Shown here: piece after piece, positions 1 through 10,740 of the stretch
Layout: each line of letters starts with the position of its first letter
Numbering within the stretch: position 1 is the stretch's first letter
Assembly: GCA_032207245.1 (NCBI GenBank)
Contig: CM063507.1
Location: 92,303,556-92,367,555 of the forward strand
Length of the DNA stretch: 64,000 bases
From: Pardosa pseudoannulata
Lineage: Eukaryota > Arthropoda > Arachnida > Araneae > Lycosidae
Direction of reading: 5' to 3'
Position numbers and translations under genes: made by a program
Notes under the pieces: generated by a model
What the model was told of the DNA's origin: nothing
The model's input: only the letters and a program-made list of their open reading frames with translations
Database searches by the model: none

Positions 1-907
1 GAATTGCATCCTGGAAAAGCCTCCCCATTTCTAAGAGATTATTAAACCTCTTGTGTTTCTTTCGACTGTGATTATCGTGAGGAAGTTTTATCGGCAAACC
101 ATCCATTGCAGTTCTAGATGATTCAGGAATTAACATTCCTTTGTAAATAGCCGTATTTAATCCAGAATTAAAGTGAATTTCAAAGTTTATCTTTGACTGT
201 GATCACGTTACCTCTCATTTGAGAATATTGAAGGCGTCACACCGGGTTGATTAGTAGGAAAAGCTTTCTTTTTGTAATTTTTTTTAGTAAAAATAAGTAA
301 TAAAACTTTCTTTGTTTTATTTTGCGGTTTCACCTGAATATGTGCACCAATAGAGAATACGGCAACGTAAAAAGTGTTTCAGATTATTTAAAGATTATTT
401 TGGTAACAACTTGTTGTCGATTTCCTTTCGAATTCCATGCACAGATTGTCACGAAACAAAACGATTGAAAATATGTAATTACGGACCTGTATTTAATTCC
501 ATGGAAGGTATTGCGGACCTATTTGGAAGGAATAACAGCAGTCATTATAACAATTCATTGTACGGAACTTACAGTTTTTGATTAATGTAAATAACAACTG
601 TCATCGTGACGCTACTTGTTTTTTTCTTTGTCACGGACTTCATGCGATTGATGTATAAGGTCACAAGGAAAGGGATCCAGAATGTGGGCCGTGAACTTCA
701 ACTGGGGATTAAAAACCAGACTCACGCGACGGCCATTTTGTTTCCGAAAAACGCTAGACGAGATTCCAGGAGTGGCAAACTCTGACAGCTACAGTCATTT
801 TAAAAGCTATATGAGTGAAGGCAGTGCAAGATGAAACAAAATGAAGGCCCTTAGACAGTCAAAATCTCGGGGAACTGTCACCTAATAAGTTTACTAATAT
901 GGTTTTA
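1..907. other. unassigned AT-rich DNA
   Basis: No coding signal, terminal repeat or tandem structure was recognised in this stretch. The only open frames are short and of random appearance. Confidence 0.4.
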
Positions 908-1557
908 CTAGCATATAGCCCGTCATATGACAGTATCAGTAAAATTTTTAATTTTCCAGAATTGTAAAGGTACCTTATGAGGCAGGTAAAAAAATGGTTT
1001 GTTTTTAGGCTCAGAATTATCTTTCTATAAAAATAATCGATTAAAACTATCACATACGTACCTTGTCTATTATTTAAGCCAAATATAAAAGAAAATTATT
1101 TAAGTAATATCTAAGTTTAAGGATAAAACGTATGGAAATCACACAGAAGATATTTAAATAATATAAAATAAGTGATTCAATGAGATAGTTAAAGGAATGA
1201 CGTCGTAATGCTAGAAAAAATTGTTATTCTTATCTATTTATTATGTGATAAATTGATAAATTTAATCGCCTGCTCATAAAATGGAGCTTGATATAATGGC
1301 ATTAAACGCTCAAAAAGGGGGACGAGGTGGATTTAGAACGTTTTAAATATGACAGTATTTTTCGCATTGATACGACGTTTATTCATACCAATTTATTTTA
1401 GAATCGGATCTATAGTTTAGGAAAAGATAAACTTTACTCGCTTTGAATTTTGCTAACTCTAACTCATCAAAAATCCAATATGGATGCTCTATCCATACCA
1501 GGTTAAACCGCTTCATAAATTCGAGGACAGACAGACAGATAACTTAGGCTATTATTA
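908..1557 (-). mobile_element. non-autonomous Helitron, copy A
   Basis: Read on the minus strand this matches the Helitron copy at 34208-35101. Its 3' end is at 908: CTAG, preceded by a near-perfect palindrome (919-934, one mismatch to CCCGTCATATGACGGG) at a 7-nt spacing and followed by T. The 5' end near 1557 is decayed: the shared GGCTATTATT is present but the terminal TATATAGGGGA is lost. Helitrons characteristically end in a hairpin plus CTRR and insert between A and T. No Rep/helicase coding remains. Confidence 0.75.
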
Positions 1558-1929
1558 CATTACGAAAAGAAAGTTTAAGTCATAAAAAGTTGAAAAAATA
1601 ATAAACATTTATTTTTAAAAATAATAAAATAATTTTGAAAATAATAAAGCAGCTTTAGGAATAAGAAAAAGCAGAAAATATTAAATTAATTAGACATTTA
1701 GAAAAACGTATCTGTGCCGGGGACAGAACCGTCAACCCGAAAAGTACGACGATCATATGGACAGACCCTCTACCGAACGTGATAAGTCTACACATGATAA
1801 AGAAACTAATTAGAGCATATGAGGGGCAACTGAACGCAGTCCAGTTTAAATATCACTCTCCGCCCTCGCTGCTACCTCTTATTCTATACTAAATTCATAT
1901 CAAGAATGAATTTAGTATAGAATAAGAGA
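1558..1929. other. unassigned AT-rich DNA with a perfect hairpin
   Basis: No gene seen. A stretch at about 1712-1735 (GTGCCGGGGACAGAACCGTC) resembles 10747-10770, so it may be a fragment of a shared repeat. The hairpin is listed separately. Confidence 0.3.
1876..1928. repeat. perfect inverted repeat, 23-bp arms, 7-nt loop
   Basis: Left arm 1876-1898 and right arm 1906-1928 are exact reverse complements around the loop ATCAAGA. The sequence is AT-rich and abuts a Helitron fragment. It may be a small MITE core, a replication-slippage product or a cruciform-prone site; nothing in the sequence decides between these. Confidence 0.8.
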
Positions 1930-2050
1930 GAGAATAAGACTTGAAATAAATAGCATTAAACGTTCGAAAAGGGGGGATGGGGTGGATTTCGAACTCGCTT
2001 TGAATTTTGCTAACACTAACTCACAAAAAATCCAATATGGATGCCTGTAG
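1930..2050 (-). mobile_element. Helitron fragment
   Basis: The segment matches the internal 5' part of the window's Helitron family: the CATTAAACGTTCGAAAA block, the CTCGCTTTGAATTTTGCTAAC block and the AATCCAATATGGATGCCTGTA block, in the same order and orientation as in copy A. Both ends are missing, so it is a truncated relic. Confidence 0.65.
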
Positions 2051-2397
2051 GGGATTACACAACAATTTTAGGAATGTATTATTTTATTGCACAAAAGATA
2101 ACAAATTATCAACAAATTAATATAAAATATAAATAAACGATAATTTGTAAATGTCATATACAGTGAAAACTTATTAAAAATAACTAAATGTTTGTTTTTT
2201 TTTTTTCAACTTTTTGGCCATTAATTCTTTTAGAATATCTTGGAAGCATACAGACTTTCCTGCTCCTTTCAATACACACTGCACTGATGCACAATTTCAA
2301 CATAACACATTAAGACAATGTTAAATCTGAAACACTACAAATTGTCCAATAATTTCGAGGACGTTATAAATTTTCTTTAGCATTTATTTTTTTTTAT

Positions 2398-2880
<483 letters not shown>

Positions 2881-2929
2881 TTTATTATGTGTGTATTTTG
2901 TGTGTGTGTTGTGTAAATACGGACATCTC

Positions 2930-3312
2930 GATATATTATATGGCTATAAAATGATATTTTTAGCTAAAGATTTATTAAGATAACGTTGATACGGTTATTC
3001 ATAAAAAAACTGAATGCTCAGCAAGCATGAAGTTATATGTACAAGACAGTTAACACCTGGGTCAACATCTGTGGGAAAATAACTAGAAAAATATTCCTCC
3101 GACATCGTGCATCTTCTTTTTCTTTGGAAATTTCTTAAATTGTCCCGCTAGGCATTAGGATTATAATTGGTTACGCCCTTCACTGAGGGCGTAAACTGTA
3201 GCACCATGTCAATTTAGGTTAGGTTAAAAAGGGGAATGCAAAATGATGCGGGAATATTTTAGCCCTTGATTTAAGTTTTGAAAACCCTGAGAATTTTCCT
3301 TGCATATATATA
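2930..3312 (+). repeat. dispersed ~390-bp repeat bounded by TA microsatellites
   Basis: It is similar along its length to the reverse complement of 37848-38245: shared blocks include ACACCTGGGTCAACATCTG, AATTTCTTAAATTGTCCCGC and the CCTGAGAATTTTCCTTGCATA edge. Both copies lie between TA microsatellites. No coding potential or clear terminal repeats, so the class is unknown. Confidence 0.7.
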
Positions 3313-3362
3313 TATATTATATATATATATAAGTATTATTATATATATATATATATATATAT
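3313..3362. repeat. (TA)n microsatellite
   Basis: A short TA run with TTAT interruptions, directly following the dispersed repeat at 2930-3312. Confidence 0.9.
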
Positions 3363-3834
3363 GAAATACAAACTTTGTTAAAGTTCAATTTTCATTCTTT
3401 CTTGTTAATCACTTTCGTCATCGGTGAAGGAAAATGATTTTCACAGAGCGGAAACGTTTGTAAAAACAAATCGTCCATACACAATTTTTTTGAACTATAC
3501 TTAAAATCATTCCCATCTTTTTTGAATCCTCCTGAATATGTCATTCATTAAGTTTATAACTTATTTTCTCCCTCAGGTACTAAATTGAGATAATTCGAAA
3601 AATTAATTTGAAAAGATTTAAAACGGATGCTTATAATTATCCCTTAAATTCTTTTTCTTTTTCTTTTTTTCAGTGTGCATTCGTTACATGCAAAACAAAA
3701 GGATATAATACTTTTATTTGTTTCTTCAGTCTGAAAATAAGATCCGATGGGTAAACTGCGAGCAGACTAAGAAGCATTAATTTTAGGTAGAAAGAGTTTA
3801 ATATTGCCTAATTAGCGAAGTTTTTAATATTCTT
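3363..3834. other. unassigned AT-rich DNA
   Basis: Nothing recognisable apart from short homopolymer runs. Confidence 0.35.
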
Positions 3835-3838
3835 TTAA

Positions 3839-4841
3839 CATATTGTGTGCCGGTACATTTCGCAGCGGAATTGTACCAGGAGTTTTGCGCCTAAATTTAG
3901 TTATTCAGTTAAATTTCAATAGATCGAAAATTATTTAATTTTTTAACCAACTTTTCGTATTTTATAATGAAATATATAAACAAATATATAAATAACAACC
4001 ATAAGATTTGTGTAAACGAAAAATAATTTTTTAGTGGATAAATTTATAATAGTATCGTAAATATTAAAAATCAGATAGAAATAGTAGTATATAGTTTTAA
4101 TTTTTTGGAATTTTGTTATATATAAACATTTTTACCGTATAAAAAATGAAAAGAGCAACCATAAAACTAATAATGTAAAAACTAGTTTTTATTTGTCTAA
4201 ATGTTTCCAGAATCTATGTAGTAGACAAAAACATTCGGCTTCGTTTTTCTGCATATACCGTTATTTTTGTACCTACAAAAAAACCATGTTGTTACACTAA
4301 CTCGTACTAGTACGTGATCCGCGGTCAAGTATCGATTGTCAGAAAACGTACAAGTACTTGTCCCGTGCTCAAGTATCAATCGTCAGAAAACGTACTAGTA
4401 TGTGTCCCGAGCTCAAGTATCAATCGTCAGAAAAAGTACTAGTACGTGTCCCGCGCTCCGGTATCAATCGTCAGAAAACGTACTAGTACGTGTCCCGCGC
4501 TCAAGTATCAATTGTCAGAAAACGTACTAGTATGTGTCCCGAGCTCAAGTATCAATCGTCAGAAAAAGTACTAGTACGTGTCCCGCGCTCCGGTATCAAT
4601 CGTCAGAAAACGTACGTGTCCCGCGCTCAAGTATCAATCGTCAGAAAACGTACTAGTATGTGTCCCGCGCTCTCAGAAAAGTACTAGTACGTGTCCCGCG
4701 CTCAAGTATCAATCGTCAGAAAACGTACTAGTATGTGTCCCGAGCTCAAGTATCAATCGTCAGAAAAAGTACTAGTACGTGTCCCGCGCTCCGGTATCAA
4801 TCGTCAGAAAACGTAATAGTACGTGTCCCGCATACAATGTG
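3839..4841. mobile_element. TTAA-flanked (piggyBac-type) non-autonomous element carrying a minisatellite
   Basis: TTAA target duplications lie at 3835-3838 and 4842-4845. The terminal inverted repeats are imperfect: left CATATTGTGTGCCGGTACA, right (reversed) CACATTGTATGCGGGACAC. The left ~470 bp is unique sequence and the right half is an array of 44-bp units. A second, decayed copy at about 28961-29554 has the same left part but only about two units, so the array is an internal, length-variable part of the element. No transposase is visible. TTAA duplication is the piggyBac signature; the family assignment is inference. Confidence 0.75.
4310..4836. repeat. 44-bp minisatellite, about 12 units
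   Basis: Repeats of CGTCAGAAAA, then a CGTACTAGTACGTGTCCCGC-type segment, then GCTCAAGTATCAAT. Unit starts at 4381, 4425, 4469, 4513, 4557 and 4601 give a strict 44-bp period; later units include 35-bp deletion variants. Each full unit contains the 14-bp palindrome ACGTACTAGTACGT or a one-base variant. It lies inside the TTAA element. Open frames through it are periodic artefacts. Confidence 0.95.
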
Positions 4842-4845
4842 TTAA

Positions 4846-5310
4846 TGACTTTCGAAGGGTGTGTTCTCGGGGTATAAAAGTTCCGAAGAATTTATACTAT
4901 GTTTCAAGACATGATTTAGCCTTCACGCTCGCTTATTACACAGTCGAATCCCGTTACAGTGGACGCTTTATATTACGAACTTAAAAGGTATTCAGTTATA
5001 ATAATAACAAATAGTGACCGCAGGGAATGGCTGAAGGCCTTATGTAATACTTGGACCGAAGTTGAATAGTGATGATGATGATTGGTAATAAACAGATATT
5101 TTAGAAAATTGTTAGAAGTTTAACCGATCGCATTTATTTTGAATCCCGGCAATTTGTTTTAGTCTTTTTTAAGTTAATTGAGGCAGATTTCAGCGTCATT
5201 CGTTAAGGGAGCTAGCTGACTCTGGCTGTATGTTTGGTAGTGACGTCTGCAAGGCAAACGCAAATCTGACTTCAACTCTCATTCGGCAGTTATGGTCTGT
5301 GTATTTTTTT
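4846..5310. other. unassigned; possible Tigger-like end
   Basis: At about 4943 the text CAGTCGAATCCCGTTACAGT resembles the terminal repeat of pogo/Tigger elements, but no partner end or transposase was found. The rest is unassigned. Confidence 0.3.
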
Positions 5311-5638
5311 GATTGGCTGAGGGGGGAGGGAAGAAGCCGCATGATTGTGTTAATTTCTACGCGATGTCTGCTTCTGGGTATATAATAGGACCTATGGATT
5401 GATTTTTCTACTTGTGCATTTTTCCCGGCACGTCTGCGGACATCGCATAATATGTTATTATTTTAAGATTTAAAATAAATCTACTTTTTTTTTTAGTTTT
5501 TAAATAGTTCGTCATTTTTATAAATGTAACTTCAGTTACTTTTTATCTGCAGTTGTAACTTTATAGTACTCATGGAAATCACTACCAGAACCTTGCTCTG
5601 CTCAAGTACCAGCATTGAGTTGTTCGTTTCGATACAGG
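5311..5638 (+). promoter_or_regulatory. candidate promoter and non-coding first exon
   Basis: In order: GATTGGCTGAG (inverted CCAAT box, about 5310), a G-rich run GGGGGGAGGG, a TATA-like GGGTATATAATAGG at about 5377-5390, roughly 250 bp of moderate-GC sequence, and a consensus splice donor CAG|GTAACA at 5637/5638. The arrangement fits a Pol II promoter plus leader exon of a host gene or of an LTR. No coding exon can be attached to it, so this is a weak call. Confidence 0.25.
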
Positions 5639-6259
5639 TAACAAAAATAAATCGAATTTCTACTCAAACAGCCTTCGTATTAATACTATTGTAAAAAAGG
5701 GAAGGAGGATAAGGAAGAAAAGCTCTTTCACATAATTTTATATTAAAAAAAAGCAATTAAAGGCTTTTTTTCCACACTGAAAAAAAAAGGCGTTTTAAAG
5801 CACCTCTCCTGTAATAAACGGACAGATATTAGACTCCTTATTCAGACGACTTTATCCATGATCCTAAGGTAATTGTAAGCATAATCAGGTAATTCAGCTA
5901 TAGAATGTTATGATGGAAATTTACTTCATAACATCCCTTATATAATAATATCCTCAGTTACCTGTCCGTCTGTCCTCCAATTTACGAAGCGGTTGGACCT
6001 GAAATGGATATATTGGATCTCCTTATCATCCATATTGGATTCTTAATGAGTTACGGTTAGCAAAATTCAGAGCGAGTAAAGTTTATCTTCTCCTAAACTA
6101 TAGATCCGATTCTAAAATAAATTGGTATAAATATGCTTCATATCACATCTAAAAATACTGTTGTCTTTTAAGCGTTCGAAATGCCCCCTTTCGCCCTTTT
6201 CGAACGTTTAATGGCATTATTTCAAGCCCTATTTTCCCCGGTTAAGAGTAGGCGATTAA

Positions 6260-6394
6260 TGCCCGGTCTCACCAAAGTCGTTTAATGGCTAACCGCAATT
6301 AACCCATTCATCCAACCAATGGTGGGACTCAATTCTCCGTTTAAACAGAGATTAATCGCGGTTAACCGTTAAACGACTTTGGTGAGACCAGCCC
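6260..6394. mobile_element. Harbinger-like MITE with TAA duplication
   Basis: A 135-bp element with long inverted ends (left TGCCCGGTCTCACCAAAG, right reversed GGGCTGGTCTCACCAAAG, continuing through GTCGTTTAA). TAA lies on both sides (6257-6259, 6395-6397). Removing the element plus one TAA restores the GATTAAATTTATC seen in other Helitron copies, which proves the boundaries. A 3-bp TWA-type duplication suggests PIF/Harbinger; the superfamily is inferred. Confidence 0.8.
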
Positions 6395-6541
6395 TAAATT
6401 TATCAATTTAACATATTATAAGTAGATGAAAATAACATTTTTTTCTAGCATTAAGAAGTCATTCCTATAACCATCTCGTTTAATCTTTTCTTATTTTAAA
6501 TTATTTAAACATCATCTGCATTACTTTCATACGTTTTAATC

Positions 6542-7275
6542 CAGGGCTTCGAACCGTAATTTTTTTTTTGTTCCGGTTTTCATTCCGGTTCAACTAAAAA
6601 ATTAATATCGGTTCAGTTCCGGTTTTCGCTCCGCCAAAAATAACGGTTTTCGTTTCAGTTCCGAATGAATAATTTCATTTTATGTATATTCTTATTTGTA
6701 CTAAAAATATAATTCTATCATAAACAAAAAATGTAATTCTATCAAAATTTAGAAGATTTTATTCTTTTTTTAATTGGTACACTATGTGAATTGATACAAA
6801 CAGCAGGTACGATAAGAGCGGCGAGCATTGGCATTGTTATCCATTATCAAAATCGCATTTGACAACTAGGTTCATGATTACCCACATTCGTCGTTTGACT
6901 CTCACATCGTGCCCTTGGCCTTGCAATAATTACGTAAAAAATATATTATTTATTTAACATATGAAAATTGCCTCTAATTATTAATATATCTTCTAACGTG
7001 GTTTCACTGAGATTACTTCTGTTGTCTCGGAGAATAAATTTCAAACCTGAAAACGCTCTTTCAACAAATATCAAAATAGGAAATCGAGAAGCAGTATACA
7101 TGTAATGATAATTATAAAGTTGACGTTAAATTAGAAAATATTGATAAGTCGGTAACAGTAACAAAATGACTGAAAGATATATCGAACCGAAATAAACCGA
7201 TATTTTTTTCGGTTCAGTTCCGACCAAAATAACGGTTTTTTCCGGTTTTCGGTTCAGTTCCGGTTCGAAGCCCTG
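6542..7275 (-). mobile_element. hAT transposon deletion derivative
   Basis: Terminal inverted repeats start CAGGGCTTCGAACCG (left) and, reversed on the right, CAGGGCTTCGAACCGGAA. Exact 8-bp duplications TTTTAATC lie at 6534-6541 and 7276-7283. Eight-bp duplication plus CAGGG ends is the hAT signature. It retains only the C-terminal end of a transposase on the minus strand and sits inside Helitron copy B. Confidence 0.9.
6946..7110 (-). pseudogene. hAT transposase C-terminal (dimerisation) fragment
   Basis: About 55 codons on the minus strand ending at TAA (6946-6948). They contain VERAFSGLKFILRDNRSNLS followed by ETTLEDILIIR, the conserved C-terminal hAT dimerisation motif that follows the last catalytic residue. 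The catalytic core is absent, so this is a relic of the autonomous parent. No plausible start codon context exists. Confidence 0.85.
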
Positions 7276-7832
7276 TTTTAATCACTGAATTTAGGTATGA
7301 CGTCAATAATTTTCTTTTATATTTGGCTTAAATAATAGATTAAGTTCATATGTGATCATTTTAAATTTAATCATCGATTATTTTTTGTTGCAATGAAACC
7401 TTATATCACCGGTATTAACAACAAATTATTTTCATAGAAGTCTAAGAGTCTATTTCACGGACTAGTAAATATCTAGCGTTTAAGTTATATATCTTTAAAA
7501 ATTAAGAAGTTTGTTCATTTGTGTGTTTGTTTTTTATACATAACCATACGGTTTGCAATCTAAATTTTTTAGATCATTCGTATATACCGCCAAATAATCA
7601 CTGTCATTATTAAAACCTCTGTTGTCCATCCTATCACGTAATGGCACAAGATAAATTAAGGTTTGCCACTAACATAAGGTCAGTAAAAATTAACCAATTA
7701 TTAAGCGTGTACCAGATAATAATTCTCAGCCAAAAATTCAAACCATTTTTTACCTGCCTCGTAGGGTACTTTACAATTATGGAAAATTAAAAATTTTACT
7801 CATCCCGTCATATACGACGGGTTATATGCTAG

Positions 7833-8239
7833 TTTAGTATATTTTTCAATCCTTTTTTACATAATTTTTTCTCTTTTTTTTTGTGAAATAAATCAGAGTG
7901 ATATAATTCATGTTCTAGATTAAAGGAAAACATAAATATTCTAGTATTAATATAAAATATACTAATTATTGTGATTGAAATATTCTACATTATGCAAGGA
8001 AGGGTTAAAGGTTAGTAAGTTAAAATCACGTCTTCTTATTTTTTTAGGTAGATATCGACAGGCTTATGGTTTTATTCTGCACCATGATATTCTTTATTAT
8101 TCCACCATGATATCGATATTAGATTGCGTGGCAAACGACCAGACGTGAGTTGCATATAGCGCGGTAAGAAGAATTATGGTTTTATATAATAGAAAGCGTT
8201 TTAAAGCACTTCCAAGAACCTTACGATCCTTGCTCTTAA
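7833..8239. other. unassigned AT-rich DNA
   Basis: No gene, terminal repeat or tandem structure recognised. Confidence 0.35.
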
Positions 8240-8245
8240 CGCCGA

Positions 8246-8429
8246 TCGTCCGAACGATGGCCGAATGGTTAGGGTGATGGCTTTCGGAACCGGAGTTGGT
8301 GGATTCGAATCCTACTGTTGCATCGATGTTCTTAGACGTTCGGAATCGGCTTTAAGCAGTAGGTCCCGGTCTCATTAGACCTCGTGTTTCAAAAAGTAGA
8401 TCGTAGCGCTCCAAACCACACACCTTAAC
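8246..8429 (+). mobile_element. tRNA-derived SINE
   Basis: The head contains an A-box-like TGGTTAGGGTGATGG and a B-box GGATTCGAATCC (8301-8312) at tRNA-like spacing. The tRNA-unrelated body reads CGTTCGGAATCGGCTTTAAG...GTAGATCGTAGCGCTCCAAACC. The body is shared with copies at 8430-8590, 12845-13030 and 53405-53592. The internal Pol III promoter layout and the shared body define a SINE, not a working tRNA. Confidence 0.85.
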
Positions 8430-8590
8430 GCTGATCGATGGACGAATGGTAGAGCGCTTCTCTTCGGGGTTCGAGTCCAGCTGCAGACATGAATGTTCAT
8501 AGCCGTTCGGAGTCGGTTTTAAGCAGTAGGTCCTGGACTCATAACCCCGCGTGAGCAAAACTGTAGATCGTAGCGCTCCAAACCACGACA
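8430..8590 (+). mobile_element. tRNA-derived SINE, tandem to the previous one
   Basis: It has a decayed A box (AATGGTAGAGCGCTTC), a B-box GGGTTCGAGTCC, and the same body ending CGTAGCGCTCCAAACC. It begins directly after the tail of the preceding copy, a head-to-tail pair. Confidence 0.8.
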
Positions 8591-8594
8591 ATCT

Positions 8595-9271
8595 CTGTTC
8601 TTAAGTAGCTGCGGGGTTTCATTTGTATACAAATATAATTATTTGTAACTACATTATTATACAAATATAATTATTTGTACCCAATGTAATTCTTTCATTA
8701 TACTATCATAGGTGATATAAACGTTAAAAAAGACCTATTTTTTCTCCTTGTGCGTAATTTTTTCATAGTAAATACATAAAAACAAACAAATCAAGAACAA
8801 AGGGATTCCACCAAAATCAATTCTTGGGAAAAGAATAAAAGATTTTTTTTTTGTGTCTGAAAACAGTCGATCGTAGCGCTGTAAACAAACCAAGCTGTGT
8901 GAAAAAAGAGCCTCCAGGTCAGTATTTCTAGAGAGGAGGCATCCCTATAGATTATATTTCAACAGTTTTTCTTTTAAGACATACAGGAGACATTGTTTTA
9001 TTCTAGACAAGTTTCTATCATTAATTGAATTTAACCCATTTTTTAGTGACGTTGAATTCTATTGTAAGTTTAAATATTCGTTCTCGTGGTCTCTTTATTA
9101 TTTTGCTTAAATAACCTTTATCTTTGCAATTTTTATAACGTGTGAAAAATTACGTCAATCCTTGAATAGTCTTACATAGGAAAAATAAGGTTGATATAGA
9201 TCCATTTTTAGTTTTAACAAAGCGATAATTCTACAGAAATTGTTCCCGGGTAGCTCAATCTTCGTATATCG
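8595..9271. other. unassigned AT-rich DNA
   Basis: Contains a short direct repeat (TACAAATATAATTATTTGTA, twice at about 8629-8680) and an isolated SINE-like GTCGATCGTAGCGCT at about 8868. No gene seen. Confidence 0.35.
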
Positions 9272-9851
9272 GTATTTTATCAGTATCGGTCAGAGATATC
9301 GGACATAAAGCATGAACTGAACTGGAAATTAATGTAATGTTAACGTTTAATGCTATAACTATTTTATTGGTATTTTATCGGTATCGGTCAGAGATATCGG
9401 ACATAAAGCATGAACTGAACTGGAAATTAATGTAATGTTAACGTTTAATGCTATAACTATTTTATTGGTATTTTATCGGTATCGGTCAGAGATATCGGAC
9501 ATAAAGCATGAACTGAACTGGAAATTAATGTAATGTTAACGTTTAATGCTATAACTATTTTATTGGTATTTTATCGGTATCGGTCAGAGATATCGGACAT
9601 AAAGCATGAACTGAACTGGAAACTAATGTAATGTTAACGTTTAATGCTATAACTATTTTATTGGTATTTTATCGGTATCGGTCAGAGATATCGGACATAA
9701 AGCATGAACTGAACTGGAAATTAATGTAATGTTAACGTTTAATGCTATAACTATTTTATTGGTATTTTATCGGTATCGGTCAGAGGTATCGGACATAAAG
9801 CATGAACTGAACTGGAAATTAATGTAATGTTAACATTTAATGCTATAACTA
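9272..9851. repeat. 98-bp tandem repeat, six near-identical units
   Basis: GGACATAAAG recurs at 9301, 9399, 9497, 9595, 9693 and 9791: a strict 98-bp period. Units differ by only a few substitutions (CAGTATCGG in the first, GGAAACTAAT in the fourth, AGAGGTATC in the sixth), so amplification or homogenisation was recent. Non-coding. Confidence 0.97.
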
Positions 9852-10740
9852 TAAAAATGTTGCAATTTTGTATTCGAAAGAAATTGCGATGAAGTGTGAT
9901 TTTCGGATATTTAAAAAAACAGCGCTAAAATTGACCGCTCCACGTATTTACATGTCAGAGATGACGAACCTATGGCACGTTTGCTACTATAGGGTGTGAT
10001 AAGGCGATTTAGATTACCAATATAATGGATTAATTAATACGAGAAGTAAAATGCTTGGGATCTAAATCTGACCTCACCACATCTTTTGTAAAGGGGAGAG
10101 GACAATAAAAGTTATTTCAATAGTTTTTCGTCTTATGCGGGACTCTCGGGCGGGGTTCTGATCCCAGTCCCAGATTAGAAAACTTATTTTCTTTCGGTTT
10201 TTGTCCCGCAGCCGAAAAAGTTTGTCCATCCCTGTTCTATACTATTCAATGGTAAAGAAGCGGCCTTCGGTCTAATCAGCTAAAGTGTTGCAAAATTTAA
10301 CGGTTATTGTTGTCTTATACCAATTGGTCAAACCAGGCACGATATGAGCCATACGCTACTCGTATTAAGGCAAAGGGGTGAGCCTTTCATTTCGACGAGC
10401 ACCTCAAGGGTGAAAGTACGACTTATGCTGAAGTGGGTCCTCGTAATTTTGACGCAGGGACCAAACAGAAGAACCATAGACTGGACTGCCACCCCCACAG
10501 GTATTGATTGAGAACATAGAAGACATTGTGAGCACGAACCTATTTTACGTGCCCCAGTTACCTTCAGCGAAAACGGCGGACCTTAAGCCGGCTAAGGTTC
10601 CGAACCCGCAAACCTCTCAGTTACAAGATCATTGCCTTTGCCGACTGAAGTACCCTGGCTCAATATTAACCCTACTGCCTCAAATCAAACTATTTACTAT
10701 TTTGTACTCATTTTGCAATTTCAGTTTTGCGTCCGTCCAT
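9852..10740. other. unassigned mixed-composition DNA
   Basis: A moderately GC-rich patch around 10140-10640 gives short open frames without recognisable domains. No gene supported. Confidence 0.3.

Larger units (their letters stand above)
5934..7832 (+). mobile_element. non-autonomous Helitron, copy B, with two nested insertions
   Basis: It starts TCCCTTATATAATAATA after an A and ends in hairpin CCCGTCATATACGACGGG, then TTATATG and CTAG (7829-7832) before a T: canonical Helitron ends. Compared with the 894-bp copy at 34208-35101 it is enlarged by a 135-bp MITE (6260-6394) and a 734-bp hAT derivative (6542-7275), both with exact target duplications. No Helitron protein is encoded. Confidence 0.85.

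Noticed and set aside
4490..4775. Two 65-codon frames with repeated MSRA/VSIVRKR text
   Set aside because: Periodic artefacts of the 44-bp minisatellite (44 is not a multiple of 3, so frames rotate), with no start context.
4310..4836. CRISPR-like array
   Set aside because: Units are repeated throughout with no variable spacers, and the organism is eukaryotic. The same applies to 9272-9851 and 22935-24012.
4943..4975. Tigger-like terminal sequence
   Set aside because: Single end only, with no transposase or second end, so it was not called as an element.
8352..8591. 79-codon minus-strand frame
   Set aside because: It lies entirely across two SINE copies.
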